Shown: positions 1 to 6,695, numbered from the stretch's first letter. The stretch: DNA of 15,182 nucleotides from Streptococcaceae bacterium (GCA_031270215.1 JAISYB010000135.1:1-15182), one strand, 5' to 3'. The notes: a model not told the origin generated them from the sequence alone. Translations and numbers: made by a program.

Positions 1-816
1 TTAGGCGCAATTGCCACACTCGGTATCTTTGCCGGCACCTATGCTAAGTATGTTTCGGTATTGCCACTAACAAGTAATGGTGATGACCTAAGCGCAAGGG
101 TCGCCATCTGGAATGTCGGTGTAAGAAACAATATAGAGTTAGCTCTCTTTAGACCATACTACTACGGTGCAACTGTTGATGGTGTGGATTCGAATAGCAG
201 TTCTGCCAATAGCGGTCATGGTGATGCAACGGATTCAGAAAAGGACACAGTCTTTACCAATAACGGTGACAACCTTGTCGCTCCCGGTACGCATGGCTTT
301 AAATTTATTGAGATTACTAATGCTACTGGTGGTGGTCCGCGGTTAAAGGCAGCCCAAATTCCTACAACTGAAGTGACTTATAAGTTAACCGTAGGAGATA
401 TAGCACCAAGCGCAACTATCACTGATGAAGTCGACACCGACGTCTTTAAAGGTCAATTATGGGTTGCCGTTTTGACCGATTTTGGTGAAAATGGAGATCA
501 ATCGCCAATGGTTAACTGGGGAGAGGATACATATAGAAAGTCAGGTGATGAAAACACAACTTATGTTTCTATTCCATGGAAAAATGTTACTGACGCATTG
601 GCAGGCATGTATACTGATGGTGATAATGCAACTAATCTTGGTAATGTCAAAGAGATTAAAAAGATCGTTGTCCTCTGGAAATGGGACTTTGAAAAAGGAG
701 AAACTTCAGACGAAATATCCGCAAACGACGCAAAAGACAACTCACTTGGTAAGGCAACAGAGCTTCCAACGATTAGCATTAATTTCGGAACAATCCGAGC
801 AGAACAAGTCGATTAA
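1..816 (+). CDS. TasA/camelysin-like SipW-cognate exported protein, 5'-truncated by window edge
   Basis: The reading frame is open from the first base, so the start codon lies outside the window; 271 residues are visible. The first residues (LGAIATLGIFAGTYAKY) look like the hydrophobic core and cleavage region of the unusual signal peptides handled by SipW-type signal peptidases, as in TasA and camelysin. The mature part is acidic and rich in Asp, Asn and Thr. It holds a VAPGTHG segment (about residues 93-99 of the visible part), a late W-K-W-D-F-E block (about 226-231) followed by Asn/Asp and a D-N-S-L-G stretch, and a C-terminus ending in EQVD. These landmarks recur in SipW-cognate exported proteins. 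Members of this group form extracellular fibres or act as surface proteins; the role here is inferred. No LPXTG motif or C-terminal membrane anchor is present. A dedicated signal peptidase gene would be expected just upstream, out of view. The family call is fairly safe, the function is not. Confidence 0.7.
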   Translation, partial: LGAIATLGIFAGTYAKYVSVLPLTSNGDDLSARVAIWNVGVRNNIELALFRPYYYGATVDGVDSNSSSANSGHGDATDSEKDTVFTNNGDNLVAPGTHGFKFIEITNATGGGPRLKAAQIPTTEVTYKLTVGDIAPSATITDEVDTDVFKGQLWVAVLTDFGENGDQSPMVNWGEDTYRKSGDENTTYVSIPWKNVTDALAGMYTDGDNATNLGNVKEIKKIVVLWKWDFEKGETSDEISANDAKDNSLGKATELPTISINFGTIRAEQVD

Positions 817-895
817 AGGCTTAAAAAAGTTGATTAGGCGCTTTTGGCGCAGTTAACGATACATATCGAGTAATTTTGATTGATATTTACCTCCC

Positions 896-934
896 AAAAA
901 AGCAAGCTCAGCGCTTTGTCTGAGCTTGCTTTTT
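896..934 (+). terminator. Rho-independent terminator after the TasA-like gene
   Basis: A perfect 10-bp stem (AGCAAGCTCA at 901-910 and TGAGCTTGCT at 921-930) with a 10-nt loop is flanked by an A-run on the left and a T-run on the right. It separates the exported-protein gene from the pst promoter and could work in both directions. Confidence 0.9.
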
Positions 935-991
935 GATGTTTTAGTGGCAGATTGATACCAAGATGAAAGATAACAAGCTCAGGTACTAAAT

Positions 992-1030
992 TTTACAAAA
1001 AATTTACATTTTTTACACAAAAAATTCACA
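992..1030 (+). promoter_or_regulatory. Pho box: four PhoP-type half-sites upstream of pstS
   Basis: Four hexamers of the TT(T/C)ACA type lie at an exact 11-bp period: TTTACA at 992, TTTACA at 1003, TACACA at 1014 and TTCACA at 1025, each separated by 5 bases of A or T. Direct TT(A/C/T)ACA repeats about 11 bp apart are the known binding pattern of PhoP-family response regulators in Firmicutes. The array ends 9 bp before the -10 element and occupies the place of a -35 box, as in activator-dependent Pho promoters. The regulator genes are not in this window. Confidence 0.85.
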
Positions 1031-1039
1031 TCTTTTTTC

Positions 1040-1045
1040 TATACT
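1040..1045 (+). promoter_or_regulatory. -10 element of the pst operon promoter
   Basis: TATACT is a near-consensus -10 hexamer directly downstream of the Pho box. No acceptable -35 hexamer is found 16-18 bp upstream, which fits a promoter that needs PhoP for activity. Transcription would start near 1052. The leader holds a small CCAAA/TTTGG hairpin (1055-1067) of unclear meaning. Confidence 0.75.
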
Positions 1046-1104
1046 CTAGTTGTACCAAAAAATTTGGCATAAAAAAACAAAACAGAAATGGAGATTTGTA
1101 TAAG

Positions 1105-1977
1105 ATGATGAAGAAACGTTTGGTTTTATCTGTTGTTGCTGTTGCAGCACTGGCTTTAACAGGTTGTGCGCAAGGGAGCAAGAAAGAAGCTGCGAGTAAT
1201 AATAGTGCACCACTGACAGTTATCACACGTGAAGACGGCTCTGGAACAAGAAGTGCTTTTATTGAATTATTCGGAGTTGAAACAAAAGACGCTGACGGTA
1301 AAAAAATCGATCATACGCTAACCAGTGCCGAGGTCACAAATAGCACCTCAGTGATGCTAACCACAGTTGCGGGAAATAAAAATGCAATCGGCTATATCTC
1401 GCTTGGCTCACTTAATAAGACAGTTAAAGCAGTCAAGATTGATGGCGTAACACCAAGTGAGGCGACAGTTAAAGACGGCAGCTATAAGATTTCAAGACCG
1501 TTTAATATTGTTCAAAAGAATACAGATAACAAAATCGCCCAAGACTTCATCAAGTTTATCTTAAGCGATAAAGGACAAAAAGTTGTCGAGAACAATGGTT
1601 ATATCTCAAAGGAAGTTGGTCCGGCATACACAGCGACTAATCTTGAAGGCAAGCTGACTGTTGCAGGTTCATCATCAGTTACACCAGTCATGGAAAAGCT
1701 AAAGGAAGCTTACACGAAACTGAACTCAAAAGTAACCATTGACGTGCAACAAAGCGATTCAACAACAGGTGTTAATGCAACCAAAGAAGGGATTGCAGAC
1801 ATCGGTATGGTTTCTCGTGAATTACAAGATAGCGAGAAAGAATTAAAGTCAACGGTAATTGCTTTAGATGGAATTGCTGTGATTGTCAATAAACAACAGA
1901 CTGTGGATCAGTTAACCAGCGCCAACGTTAAAGATATTTACACTGGAAAAATTACTAAATTCTCAGCAATTAAATAA
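1105..1977 (+). CDS. pstS: Phosphate ABC transporter substrate-binding lipoprotein, circularly permuted PstS
   Basis: This is the extracellular phosphate-binding lipoprotein that delivers phosphate to PstCA. The start chosen is ATG 1105, 11 nt after a GGAG at 1090-1093; a TTG at 1096 is too close to that site. The signal peptide ends in the lipobox LTGC with Cys21 as the lipid anchor. The order of the two lobes is swapped relative to E. coli PstS. The segment with the phosphate-binding TREDGSGTR motif (residues 41-49), the AIGYISLGSL and RPFNIV blocks and the GQKVVENNGYI block comes first, although it is normally the C-terminal half. The AGSSSVTP motif (187-194), the QSDSTTG block, DIGMVSRE (232-239), ALDGIAVIVN and a terminal GKIT come second, although they normally start the mature protein. 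All expected phosphate-contacting motifs are present, so it is probably functional. At 290 aa it has a normal total length. It is the first gene of the pst operon, under the Pho box. Confidence 0.93.
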   Translation: MMKKRLVLSVVAVAALALTGCAQGSKKEAASNNSAPLTVITREDGSGTRSAFIELFGVETKDADGKKIDHTLTSAEVTNSTSVMLTTVAGNKNAIGYISLGSLNKTVKAVKIDGVTPSEATVKDGSYKISRPFNIVQKNTDNKIAQDFIKFILSDKGQKVVENNGYISKEVGPAYTATNLEGKLTVAGSSSVTPVMEKLKEAYTKLNSKVTIDVQQSDSTTGVNATKEGIADIGMVSRELQDSEKELKSTVIALDGIAVIVNKQQTVDQLTSANVKDIYTGKITKFSAIK

Positions 1978-1989
1978 AGATTTGTATCA

Positions 1990-2017
1990 GGCAGTGTCAA
2001 CGATACGCTGCCTTTTT
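1990..2017 (+). terminator. Intercistronic terminator/attenuator between pstS and pstC
   Basis: An 8-bp stem with one G-U pair (GGCAGTGT at 1990-1997 with ACGCTGCC at 2005-2012) and a 7-nt loop is followed by five Ts. It starts 13 nt after the pstS stop codon and ends before the pstC ribosome binding site. Partial termination here would give more PstS than permease, a known arrangement for binding-protein transporters. Confidence 0.75.
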
Positions 2018-2042
2018 CAATGGAATAAGAAGAGGTGATAAA

Positions 2043-2894
2043 ATGACGGTTAAGGAAAAAAGTTTTAGGAATTGGTTCACATTTAGTGCTTTAATGTCAA
2101 CCTTGGCGTTAATTGTGATTACTTTCTTCCTACTTGTTAATGGTATACCGGCAATGGAGAAAGTCGGTCTATTCAAGATGTTGACAGGGACACAGTGGCA
2201 GCCGAGCAATAATCAGTACGGGATATTTCCAATGCTGGTTGGCTCATTCTATGTCACAGTAGGCGCCCTAGTGATTGGTGCGCCCTCCGGTATTTTAGGT
2301 GCAATCTTTCTAGCTTACTTTTGCCCTAAACGCCTTTATGCGCTCTTAAAACAGCTCGTGATTTTAATGGCAGGGATTCCCTCTATTGTCTATGGTTTTT
2401 TTGGTTTAGTCGTCTTAGTGCCACTATTTCAGCCTTTAAATGGAAGTGGTAAGGGGATTATGACTGCCTCACTACTCTTAGGGATTATGATTTTACCGAC
2501 AATTATCAATATCAGTGAGGACGCCTTACGTGCTGTACCTCAGAATTATTATGAAGGCAGCGTGGCGCTTGGTGCAAGTCATGAACGAACAGTTTTTAGT
2601 GTCATGGTTCCAGCAGCGAAATCAGGTGTTTTAGCTAGCGTGATTCTAGGGTTGGGACGTGCGATTGGTGAAACGATGGCAGTGATTATGGTTGCGGGTA
2701 ATCAGGCAGTTATCCCGACAAGCATCACATCAGGCGTGAGAACATTGACGACCAACATTGTGATGGAAATGGGCTATGCGACCGATCTGCACCGTCAGAT
2801 GTTGATTGCGACTGCTGTTGTTTTATTTGTCGTGATTCTTTTGGTTAATTTAGCAGTCACAATTTTTAAAAGCAAGGAGCAAAGAAATGGATAG
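2043..2894 (+). CDS. pstC: Phosphate ABC transporter permease PstC
   Basis: One of the two membrane permease subunits forming the phosphate channel with PstA. The 283-residue protein has about six hydrophobic membrane segments: near residues 15-35, a group from about 63 to 95, around 105-130 and 140-157, near 195-220, and a last one around 255-275. The EAA loop that contacts the ATPase is visible in the region EGSVALGASHERTVF (about 172-186), followed by the family-typical GLGRAIGETMAV. The start ATG has a good AGAGGTGA site 4-5 nt upstream. It follows the attenuator hairpin after pstS and overlaps pstA by 8 nt, so it is the first gene of the lower-expressed part of the operon. Confidence 0.95.
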   Translation: MTVKEKSFRNWFTFSALMSTLALIVITFFLLVNGIPAMEKVGLFKMLTGTQWQPSNNQYGIFPMLVGSFYVTVGALVIGAPSGILGAIFLAYFCPKRLYALLKQLVILMAGIPSIVYGFFGLVVLVPLFQPLNGSGKGIMTASLLLGIMILPTIINISEDALRAVPQNYYEGSVALGASHERTVFSVMVPAAKSGVLASVILGLGRAIGETMAVIMVAGNQAVIPTSITSGVRTLTTNIVMEMGYATDLHRQMLIATAVVLFVVILLVNLAVTIFKSKEQRNG

Positions 2895-3729
2895 GGCAAA
2901 AGGATATCGTCGAAGCTTTAGCGGGCGTATTTTAAAAAGCTTGGTTTACCTAAATATGATTTTAATTGTTGGAGTTATTCTTTGGATGATTGGCTATATT
3001 CTACTTGCCGGTCTGCCAAATATCCACGCCTCACTTTTTGCTAAAGTCTATAATTCAGAGAATGTTTCGTTAATGCCTGCGCTAATCAACACAATATCTT
3101 TTGTTGCTATGGTGCTGCTTTTAGCATGTCCGATTGGGATTTCAGCGGCAATTTATTTTGTCGAGTATGGGCAAAAGGACTCCAAAGTAATTCATCTGCT
3201 GCGGGTTGCGACAGAAACGCTTGCTGGTGTACCATCAATTGTTTTTGGCTTATTCGGCTATCTTTGCTTTGTGATTACATTAAAGCTAGGCTACTCAGCG
3301 CTTGCGGGCTGTCTGACCTTGGCAATTATGGTTTTACCTGTGATTATCAGAACGAGTGAGGAAGCATTACTTGCTGTGCCACAGTCATTGCGTGAGGGCA
3401 GCTATGCGCTTGGTGCAGGCAGGGTACGGACAATTTTCCGCATTATTTTACCACAGGCTATGGCAGGGATTTCCAGCGGCGTGATTTTAAGTGTTGGTCG
3501 GATTGTTGGTGAAACGGCTGCCTTAATCTATACGGCAGGAACTCTAGCAAAGGTTGCTGACCCCTTATCTTCCGGTCGAACCTTGGCGGTTCACATGTAT
3601 GCCTTGCTCTCAGAGGGGACACATATTGAGGAGGCTAATGCAACTGCCGTAATTTTATTACTAATGGTAATTGTCTTAAACATTTTAGCATCAGTTGTCG
3701 TCAAGCTATTGACGAAAAATAAGATGTAG
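2887..3729 (+). CDS. pstA: Phosphate ABC transporter permease PstA
   Basis: Second membrane permease subunit of the phosphate importer, pairing with PstC. The 280-residue protein has about six hydrophobic segments and an EAA loop of the form REGSYALGAGRVRTIF, followed by LPQAMAGISSGVILSVGRIVGETAAL, which is highly typical of PstA. The start codon lies inside the 3' end of pstC (8-nt overlap) with AAGGAG at 2874-2879 upstream, indicating translational coupling and equal permease stoichiometry. It is followed after 13 nt by pstB. PstC and PstA are homologous; gene order and the N-terminal sequence favour PstA for this copy. Confidence 0.95.
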   Translation: MDRAKGYRRSFSGRILKSLVYLNMILIVGVILWMIGYILLAGLPNIHASLFAKVYNSENVSLMPALINTISFVAMVLLLACPIGISAAIYFVEYGQKDSKVIHLLRVATETLAGVPSIVFGLFGYLCFVITLKLGYSALAGCLTLAIMVLPVIIRTSEEALLAVPQSLREGSYALGAGRVRTIFRIILPQAMAGISSGVILSVGRIVGETAALIYTAGTLAKVADPLSSGRTLAVHMYALLSEGTHIEEANATAVILLLMVIVLNILASVVVKLLTKNKM

Positions 3730-3742
3730 AAGGGAAAACGTC

Positions 3743-4492
3743 ATGTCAACAATAAAAATCGAAAATTTAGATTTGTTTTATGGGGAACATCAAGCCTTAA
3801 AAGAGATTAATTTAACGATTCACCCGAATCAAATCACCGCCTTTATCGGGCCAAGTGGTTGCGGAAAATCAACGCTTTTAAAGACCTTAAACCGAATGAA
3901 TGACTTTGTGTCAAGCTGCAAAATTACAGGAAATGTCTTAATTAATAATCAGGATATTTATCAATTGCCTTTAGTTGATGGGCTCAGAAAAACGGTCGGA
4001 ATGGTCTTTCAGAAAGCCAATACTTTTCCAATGTCTGTCTATGACAATATTGCCTATGGTCCAAAAACGCATGAAAAGCTCAATAAAAAGGCTTTGGATC
4101 AGCGTGTTGAACAATCGTTAAGACAAGCTGCACTGTGGGACGAGGTCAAGGATAGATTGCATAAAAGTGCACTCGGCTTATCGGGCGGACAGCAGCAGCG
4201 TCTATGTATTGCGCGCGCTTTGGCGGTCGAGCCTGACATTTTGCTAATGGATGAGCCGACCAGTGCGCTAGATCCAATCTCTACAGCGAAAATCGAGGAG
4301 TTGGTCTTAGAGCTGAAAGCAAAATATACAATCGTTATTGTTACCCATAATATGCAACAGGCTTCACGCATATCAGACGTGACGGCATTCTTTATGAATG
4401 GTGAATTAATTGAGAGCCAAGCAACTGAGCAGCTGTTTAGTATACCAAGAGAAGTGACAACATCTAACTATATCACAGGGAGGTTTGGTTAA
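3743..4492 (+). CDS. pstB: Phosphate ABC transporter ATP-binding protein PstB
   Basis: Cytoplasmic ATPase that powers phosphate import through PstCA. All nucleotide-binding motifs are intact: Walker A GPSGCGKST (36-44), Q-loop Gln90 in GMVFQ, ABC signature LSGGQ (146-150), Walker B LLMDE (167-171) with the D-loop SALD, and the H-loop His202 in VTHNM. KTLNRMND after Walker A and the YDNIAYG block are characteristic of PstB. At 249 aa it has normal length. A GAAGGG site precedes the ATG. Its stop codon overlaps the phoU start by one base (TAATG). Only one pstB copy is present, whereas many streptococci and lactobacilli carry two in the operon. Confidence 0.97.
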   Translation: MSTIKIENLDLFYGEHQALKEINLTIHPNQITAFIGPSGCGKSTLLKTLNRMNDFVSSCKITGNVLINNQDIYQLPLVDGLRKTVGMVFQKANTFPMSVYDNIAYGPKTHEKLNKKALDQRVEQSLRQAALWDEVKDRLHKSALGLSGGQQQRLCIARALAVEPDILLMDEPTSALDPISTAKIEELVLELKAKYTIVIVTHNMQQASRISDVTAFFMNGELIESQATEQLFSIPREVTTSNYITGRFG

Positions 4493-5109
4493 TGGAGCGT
4501 CAATTTTTTAAAACGCTAGATGACATCAATAATGATTTAATCCAAATGGGGGCGCTATGTCAAAAAGGCTTAGGCTATTTAACATCAATGCTCACTAAGC
4601 ATGATACAGCTAATCTTTTGGCACTAAGAGATAATGAAAAAAAAGTTGATCGCCTAGAGGCAAGTATTGAAAGCAAATGCCAGCGTTTATTATTACTAGA
4701 GCAGCCAGTTGCGCAGGATTTAAGACAAATCTATGCAACAATCAAGATTATCAATGATTTGGAACGAATCAGCGATCAAACCTTAAGTATCGGTACATTA
4801 TCCGAGCAGATTGATGAGGGAGTTCATCTACTGGAGGATTTGTTAGCACAAATTACCGCAATGGTTGCGCTAGCTATTGAAAGTTATACGACAAGCTTGC
4901 GAGAGGTTGCACAAAGGACAATTGCAAAAGATGAGGCGGTCAATCGTTTATTTGCTAGCGTTAAGGAAAACTTGGCACGTGAATTGCCACACTCGATAGA
5001 AAGTTCACTCAATCAATTGATGATTGCCAAGTATATGGAGGGGATTGGCGATCATGCCAAAAGCATTGCCACAATTGTTTTAGAACAAATCACACCTAAA
5101 GAGAGCTAG
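4492..5109 (+). CDS. phoU: Phosphate transport system regulatory protein PhoU
   Basis: PhoU links transporter state to the PhoR/PhoP-type sensor system and limits phosphate uptake; it is cytoplasmic, peripheral to the PstB-membrane complex. The 205-residue, all-helical sequence shows the two-repeat PhoU structure. Each repeat has an E-x3-D metal-binding signature: DLERISD (89-95) and EGIGDH (183-188). The N-terminal DNEKKVDRLE stretch is also typical. Length is slightly short of the usual 215-240 aa but both repeats are complete. The ATG overlaps the pstB stop, so it is translationally coupled as the last gene of the operon. No strong terminator follows. Confidence 0.94.
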   Translation: MERQFFKTLDDINNDLIQMGALCQKGLGYLTSMLTKHDTANLLALRDNEKKVDRLEASIESKCQRLLLLEQPVAQDLRQIYATIKIINDLERISDQTLSIGTLSEQIDEGVHLLEDLLAQITAMVALAIESYTTSLREVAQRTIAKDEAVNRLFASVKENLARELPHSIESSLNQLMIAKYMEGIGDHAKSIATIVLEQITPKES

Positions 5110-5284
5110 CGTTTGTTCTAAGCTTGCTAGAAAGAGCGGTAATTTATATAGCAAACACGTCACAAATCATTTGACTAGTAAATGAGGTGGGTCAAAAGCG
5201 TTTAACGCCGAGTCCTGCTTTTTTGTCGTTTGAAGGATTGTGAATGAGCGCTTTTAAATTTTAATTTATTGATAATCATTTTAT

Positions 5285-5318
5285 TTAATAAACACAACCA
5301 AGTTGTTTGATTTATTAA
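5285..5318. repeat. Imperfect AT-rich inverted repeat
   Basis: TTAATAAA with ACAAC on the left pairs with GTTGT and TTTATTAA on the right, with an asymmetric bulge. It has no GC-rich stem or T-run, so I do not call it a terminator. Confidence 0.4.
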
Positions 5319-5548
5319 GATAGCTATAAAAATTAATTTGATAGTTCTGTTGACATGACTTAGAATGGCTTTGTGAAGGAAGCACGCTTTAAGTTTTAAA
5401 ATAAAGGAAATCATCAATCTCAATGAAGTAAATGACGTCTCTAATTTTACAAAGGTTAATTTTAAAATTCTTCTGTACGATAAATTAAAGGAGGAAAATT
5501 AGAATATTTAAGGATTTTGATTGTTTCGCATCTCGTAACTAAAAAAAT

Positions 5549-5582
5549 AGTTCAAAAAGATACTATAAATAATTTTTGAACT
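5549..5582. repeat. Perfect 10-bp inverted repeat upstream of a decayed gene
   Basis: AGTTCAAAAA (5549-5558) and TTTTTGAACT (5573-5582) form a perfect 10-bp inverted repeat with a 14-nt AT-rich spacer containing TACTATAAAT. It ends 18 bp before the ATG at 5601. It could be an operator around a -10 region or an mRNA hairpin; nothing in the window names a regulator. Confidence 0.55.
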
Positions 5583-5600
5583 GCTGAAAGTGAGGGAAAA

Positions 5601-6148
5601 ATGAGAATAAATTATTAAAAAGAATAGGTTTTAGTATTTTTGTGGTGGGATTATCAATTTTTTCTGTTGATTGTTCTGCAAGCACTGTTGAAAAAGTTCC
5701 AGCGACACCCCAAAATACATCTTGGTTAGTGAGTGTTACACCATTCACGGAAGAGCAAAAACAAATTCAAAAAGATATCTTAGACTCAGCAGAAACAGCG
5801 ACCATTTTATCTGAGGGAATATTAGTTGGTGGCACGAGTGTCCCAACCAGTCCTTATTATCTCCCTTCACAAGATACATATTTCTCTTCAGCGTTTTCTG
5901 GGAGTGGTTTTCGCTATAGTGGATATTATTTTATACGTGGCTCAGTAGGCGTTTATAGCGGTGGAAATATTAGTGTAGCGGTATATGAAGATAGTTTTGA
6001 TGTTATTAATGATTCAGGAAGTATTGTACCTGTCTAGCCAGGATCTAACTACACATTCAATACATCTTCAGTCGGTGGTGGTGGTCTTTTCTATTTTAGA
6101 ACCTATAATCCAATTGCGGGCTCTAGATATCAATGTACTTCTTGGTGA
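5601..6148 (+). pseudogene. Decayed gene for a small secreted protein (start frameshift plus internal stop)
   Basis: A ribosome site (GTGAGGG) precedes ATG 5601, but that frame stops after five codons. A shift of two bases restores a normal signal peptide (after Met: NKLLKRIGFSIFVVGLSIFSV then CSAS), which continues as an open frame to a TAG at 6035-6037. Past the TAG the same frame stays coherent (PGSNYTFNT, GGGGLFYFRTYNP) to a TGA at 6146-6148, so the stop probably replaced a CAG. The intact protein would have had about 180 residues: signal peptide, a Thr/Glu-rich linker, then a Gly/Ser/Tyr-rich, probably beta-rich domain with no Cys until the last residues. I do not recognise the family. 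A shorter protein from the GTG at 5642 is conceivable but has no ribosome site and would lack the charged start of the signal peptide. Confidence 0.65.
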
Positions 6149-6168
6149 ACAATATGGGGGTAAAACAT

Positions 6169-6490
6169 ATGAAACAGACATCGATTAACAAGCTTGTATT
6201 TGCATTAATTGCCGTTGGTTATATTTTAGGAATAACTACAATTTATTTCGTCCAAAAAAATCAACAGACAGCTGTCGACAAAGTAGAAGTAGTATCAGAA
6301 ATAAAAAATAATCAAAAAAATTCAATTAAATACTATGATGTGCTGACTGATAAGGATCGGTTCACATCATGCAGAAAACATCAAAGTTTCCAAAGGTGTA
6401 AGAGACTTTAGAGTTGAGTTTTATTTTACTGTGGGGAAGAAGTATATCATATCTGTTTATGGTATATGCGCTAACGATAAATTTAGCTAA
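6169..6490 (+). pseudogene. Decayed gene for a small membrane-anchored protein (frameshift)
   Basis: ATG 6169 has a good ribosome site (GGGGG at 6154-6158) 20 nt after the previous decayed gene, so the two probably formed an operon. The protein starts with MKQTSINK and one membrane segment (about residues 9-28), then a charged Gln/Lys/Asn-rich stretch ending near YYDVLTDKDR. The original frame ends in a low-quality tail at a TAG (6409-6411). One frame over, from about 6365, a far more protein-like segment continues (AENIKVSKGVRDFRVEFYFTVGKKYIISVYG) to a TAA at 6488-6490. The frameshift must lie between 6345 and 6411. Intact, it would have been about 107 residues, N-terminally anchored with an outside domain. 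Family unknown. Confidence 0.6.
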
Positions 6491-6491
6491 A

Positions 6492-6507
6492 ATATTTAAT
6501 TAAATAT
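6492..6507. repeat. Perfect 16-bp AT palindrome
   Basis: The 16 bases ATATTTAATTAAATAT are their own reverse complement. The palindrome directly follows the stop codon of the decayed gene; being made only of A and T it may be chance. Confidence 0.5.
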
Positions 6508-6538
6508 CTAGGTTGATAAGTTGGCCGCTTTTTATGTT

Positions 6539-6597
6539 GTCACGGGAACACCCGTGACTTTAGTCATGGGATGAGAGTGGCTCGGTCTGAACTCTCC
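6539..6597 (+). mobile_element. Orphan IS200/IS605-type right end / omega-RNA-like scaffold relic
   Basis: Three arms follow one another: GTCACGGG (6539-6546), CCCGTGAC (6551-6558) and GTCATGGG (6563-6570), so the middle arm can pair perfectly with the left (loop AACA) or, with one G-U pair, with the right (loop TTTA). The block CCCGTGAC-TTTA-GTCATGGG followed by ATGAGAG has the form of the right-end hairpin of IS200/IS605-family elements (generic CCxGTGGC-TTTA-GCCACxGG), which in TnpB-encoding elements is also the 3' scaffold of the omega-RNA guide. A further perfect stem GAGAGT/ACTCTC (6573-6578, 6591-6596) lies downstream. No tnpB or tnpA coding remnant is visible on either side, so this is a solo end, a MITE-like derivative or a leftover. 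Boundaries cannot be fixed from sequence alone. Confidence 0.6.
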
Positions 6598-6617
6598 GAT
6601 TTACCATGGAGAATTAA

Positions 6618-6642
6618 GTGTTGTTTTAGCAGTAAAAAACAC
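6618..6642. repeat. Small hairpin downstream of the IS605-like relic
   Basis: GTGTT-G-TTTT pairs with AAAAAACAC around a short loop. It may belong to the same mobile-element remnant; no other role is evident. Confidence 0.35.
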
Positions 6643-6695
6643 CGCTCAAAGAAAGAGATTGACCCAAAAGTCTAAAATTCGCTGATTATGAAATA

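Larger units (their letters stand above)
5110..5600. other. AT-rich gene-free region after phoU
   Basis: No convincing gene is present in these about 490 bases. There is only a weak terminator-like GCGTTTAACGC hairpin with a later T-run near 5198-5226, an imperfect AT-rich inverted repeat at 5285-5318, and an isolated strong Shine-Dalgarno sequence (AAAGGAGG at 5487-5494) with no start codon at the right distance. The stranded ribosome site and stop-rich frames suggest a decayed small gene, consistent with the broken genes that follow. Confidence 0.5.

Noticed and set aside
834..852. GGCGC...GGCGC near the end of the TasA-like gene as a hairpin
   Set aside because: It is a short direct repeat, not a useful inverted repeat; the real terminator is at 896-934.
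482..856. Open frame overlapping the TasA-like gene in another frame
   Set aside because: It is a shadow of the well-supported family frame, with low-complexity composition and no ribosome site.
1096..1104. TTG start giving three more residues for PstS
   Set aside because: It lies only 2 nt after the GGAG ribosome site; ATG 1105 has workable spacing and gives a normal lipoprotein signal peptide.
5350..5355. Perfect -35 hexamer TTGACA
   Set aside because: No -10 hexamer is found 15-19 bp downstream and no gene follows at a sensible distance.
5202..5423. Reverse-strand open frame of 73 codons in the AT-rich gap
   Set aside because: Composition is that of random AT-rich DNA, with no ribosome site and no recognisable motif.
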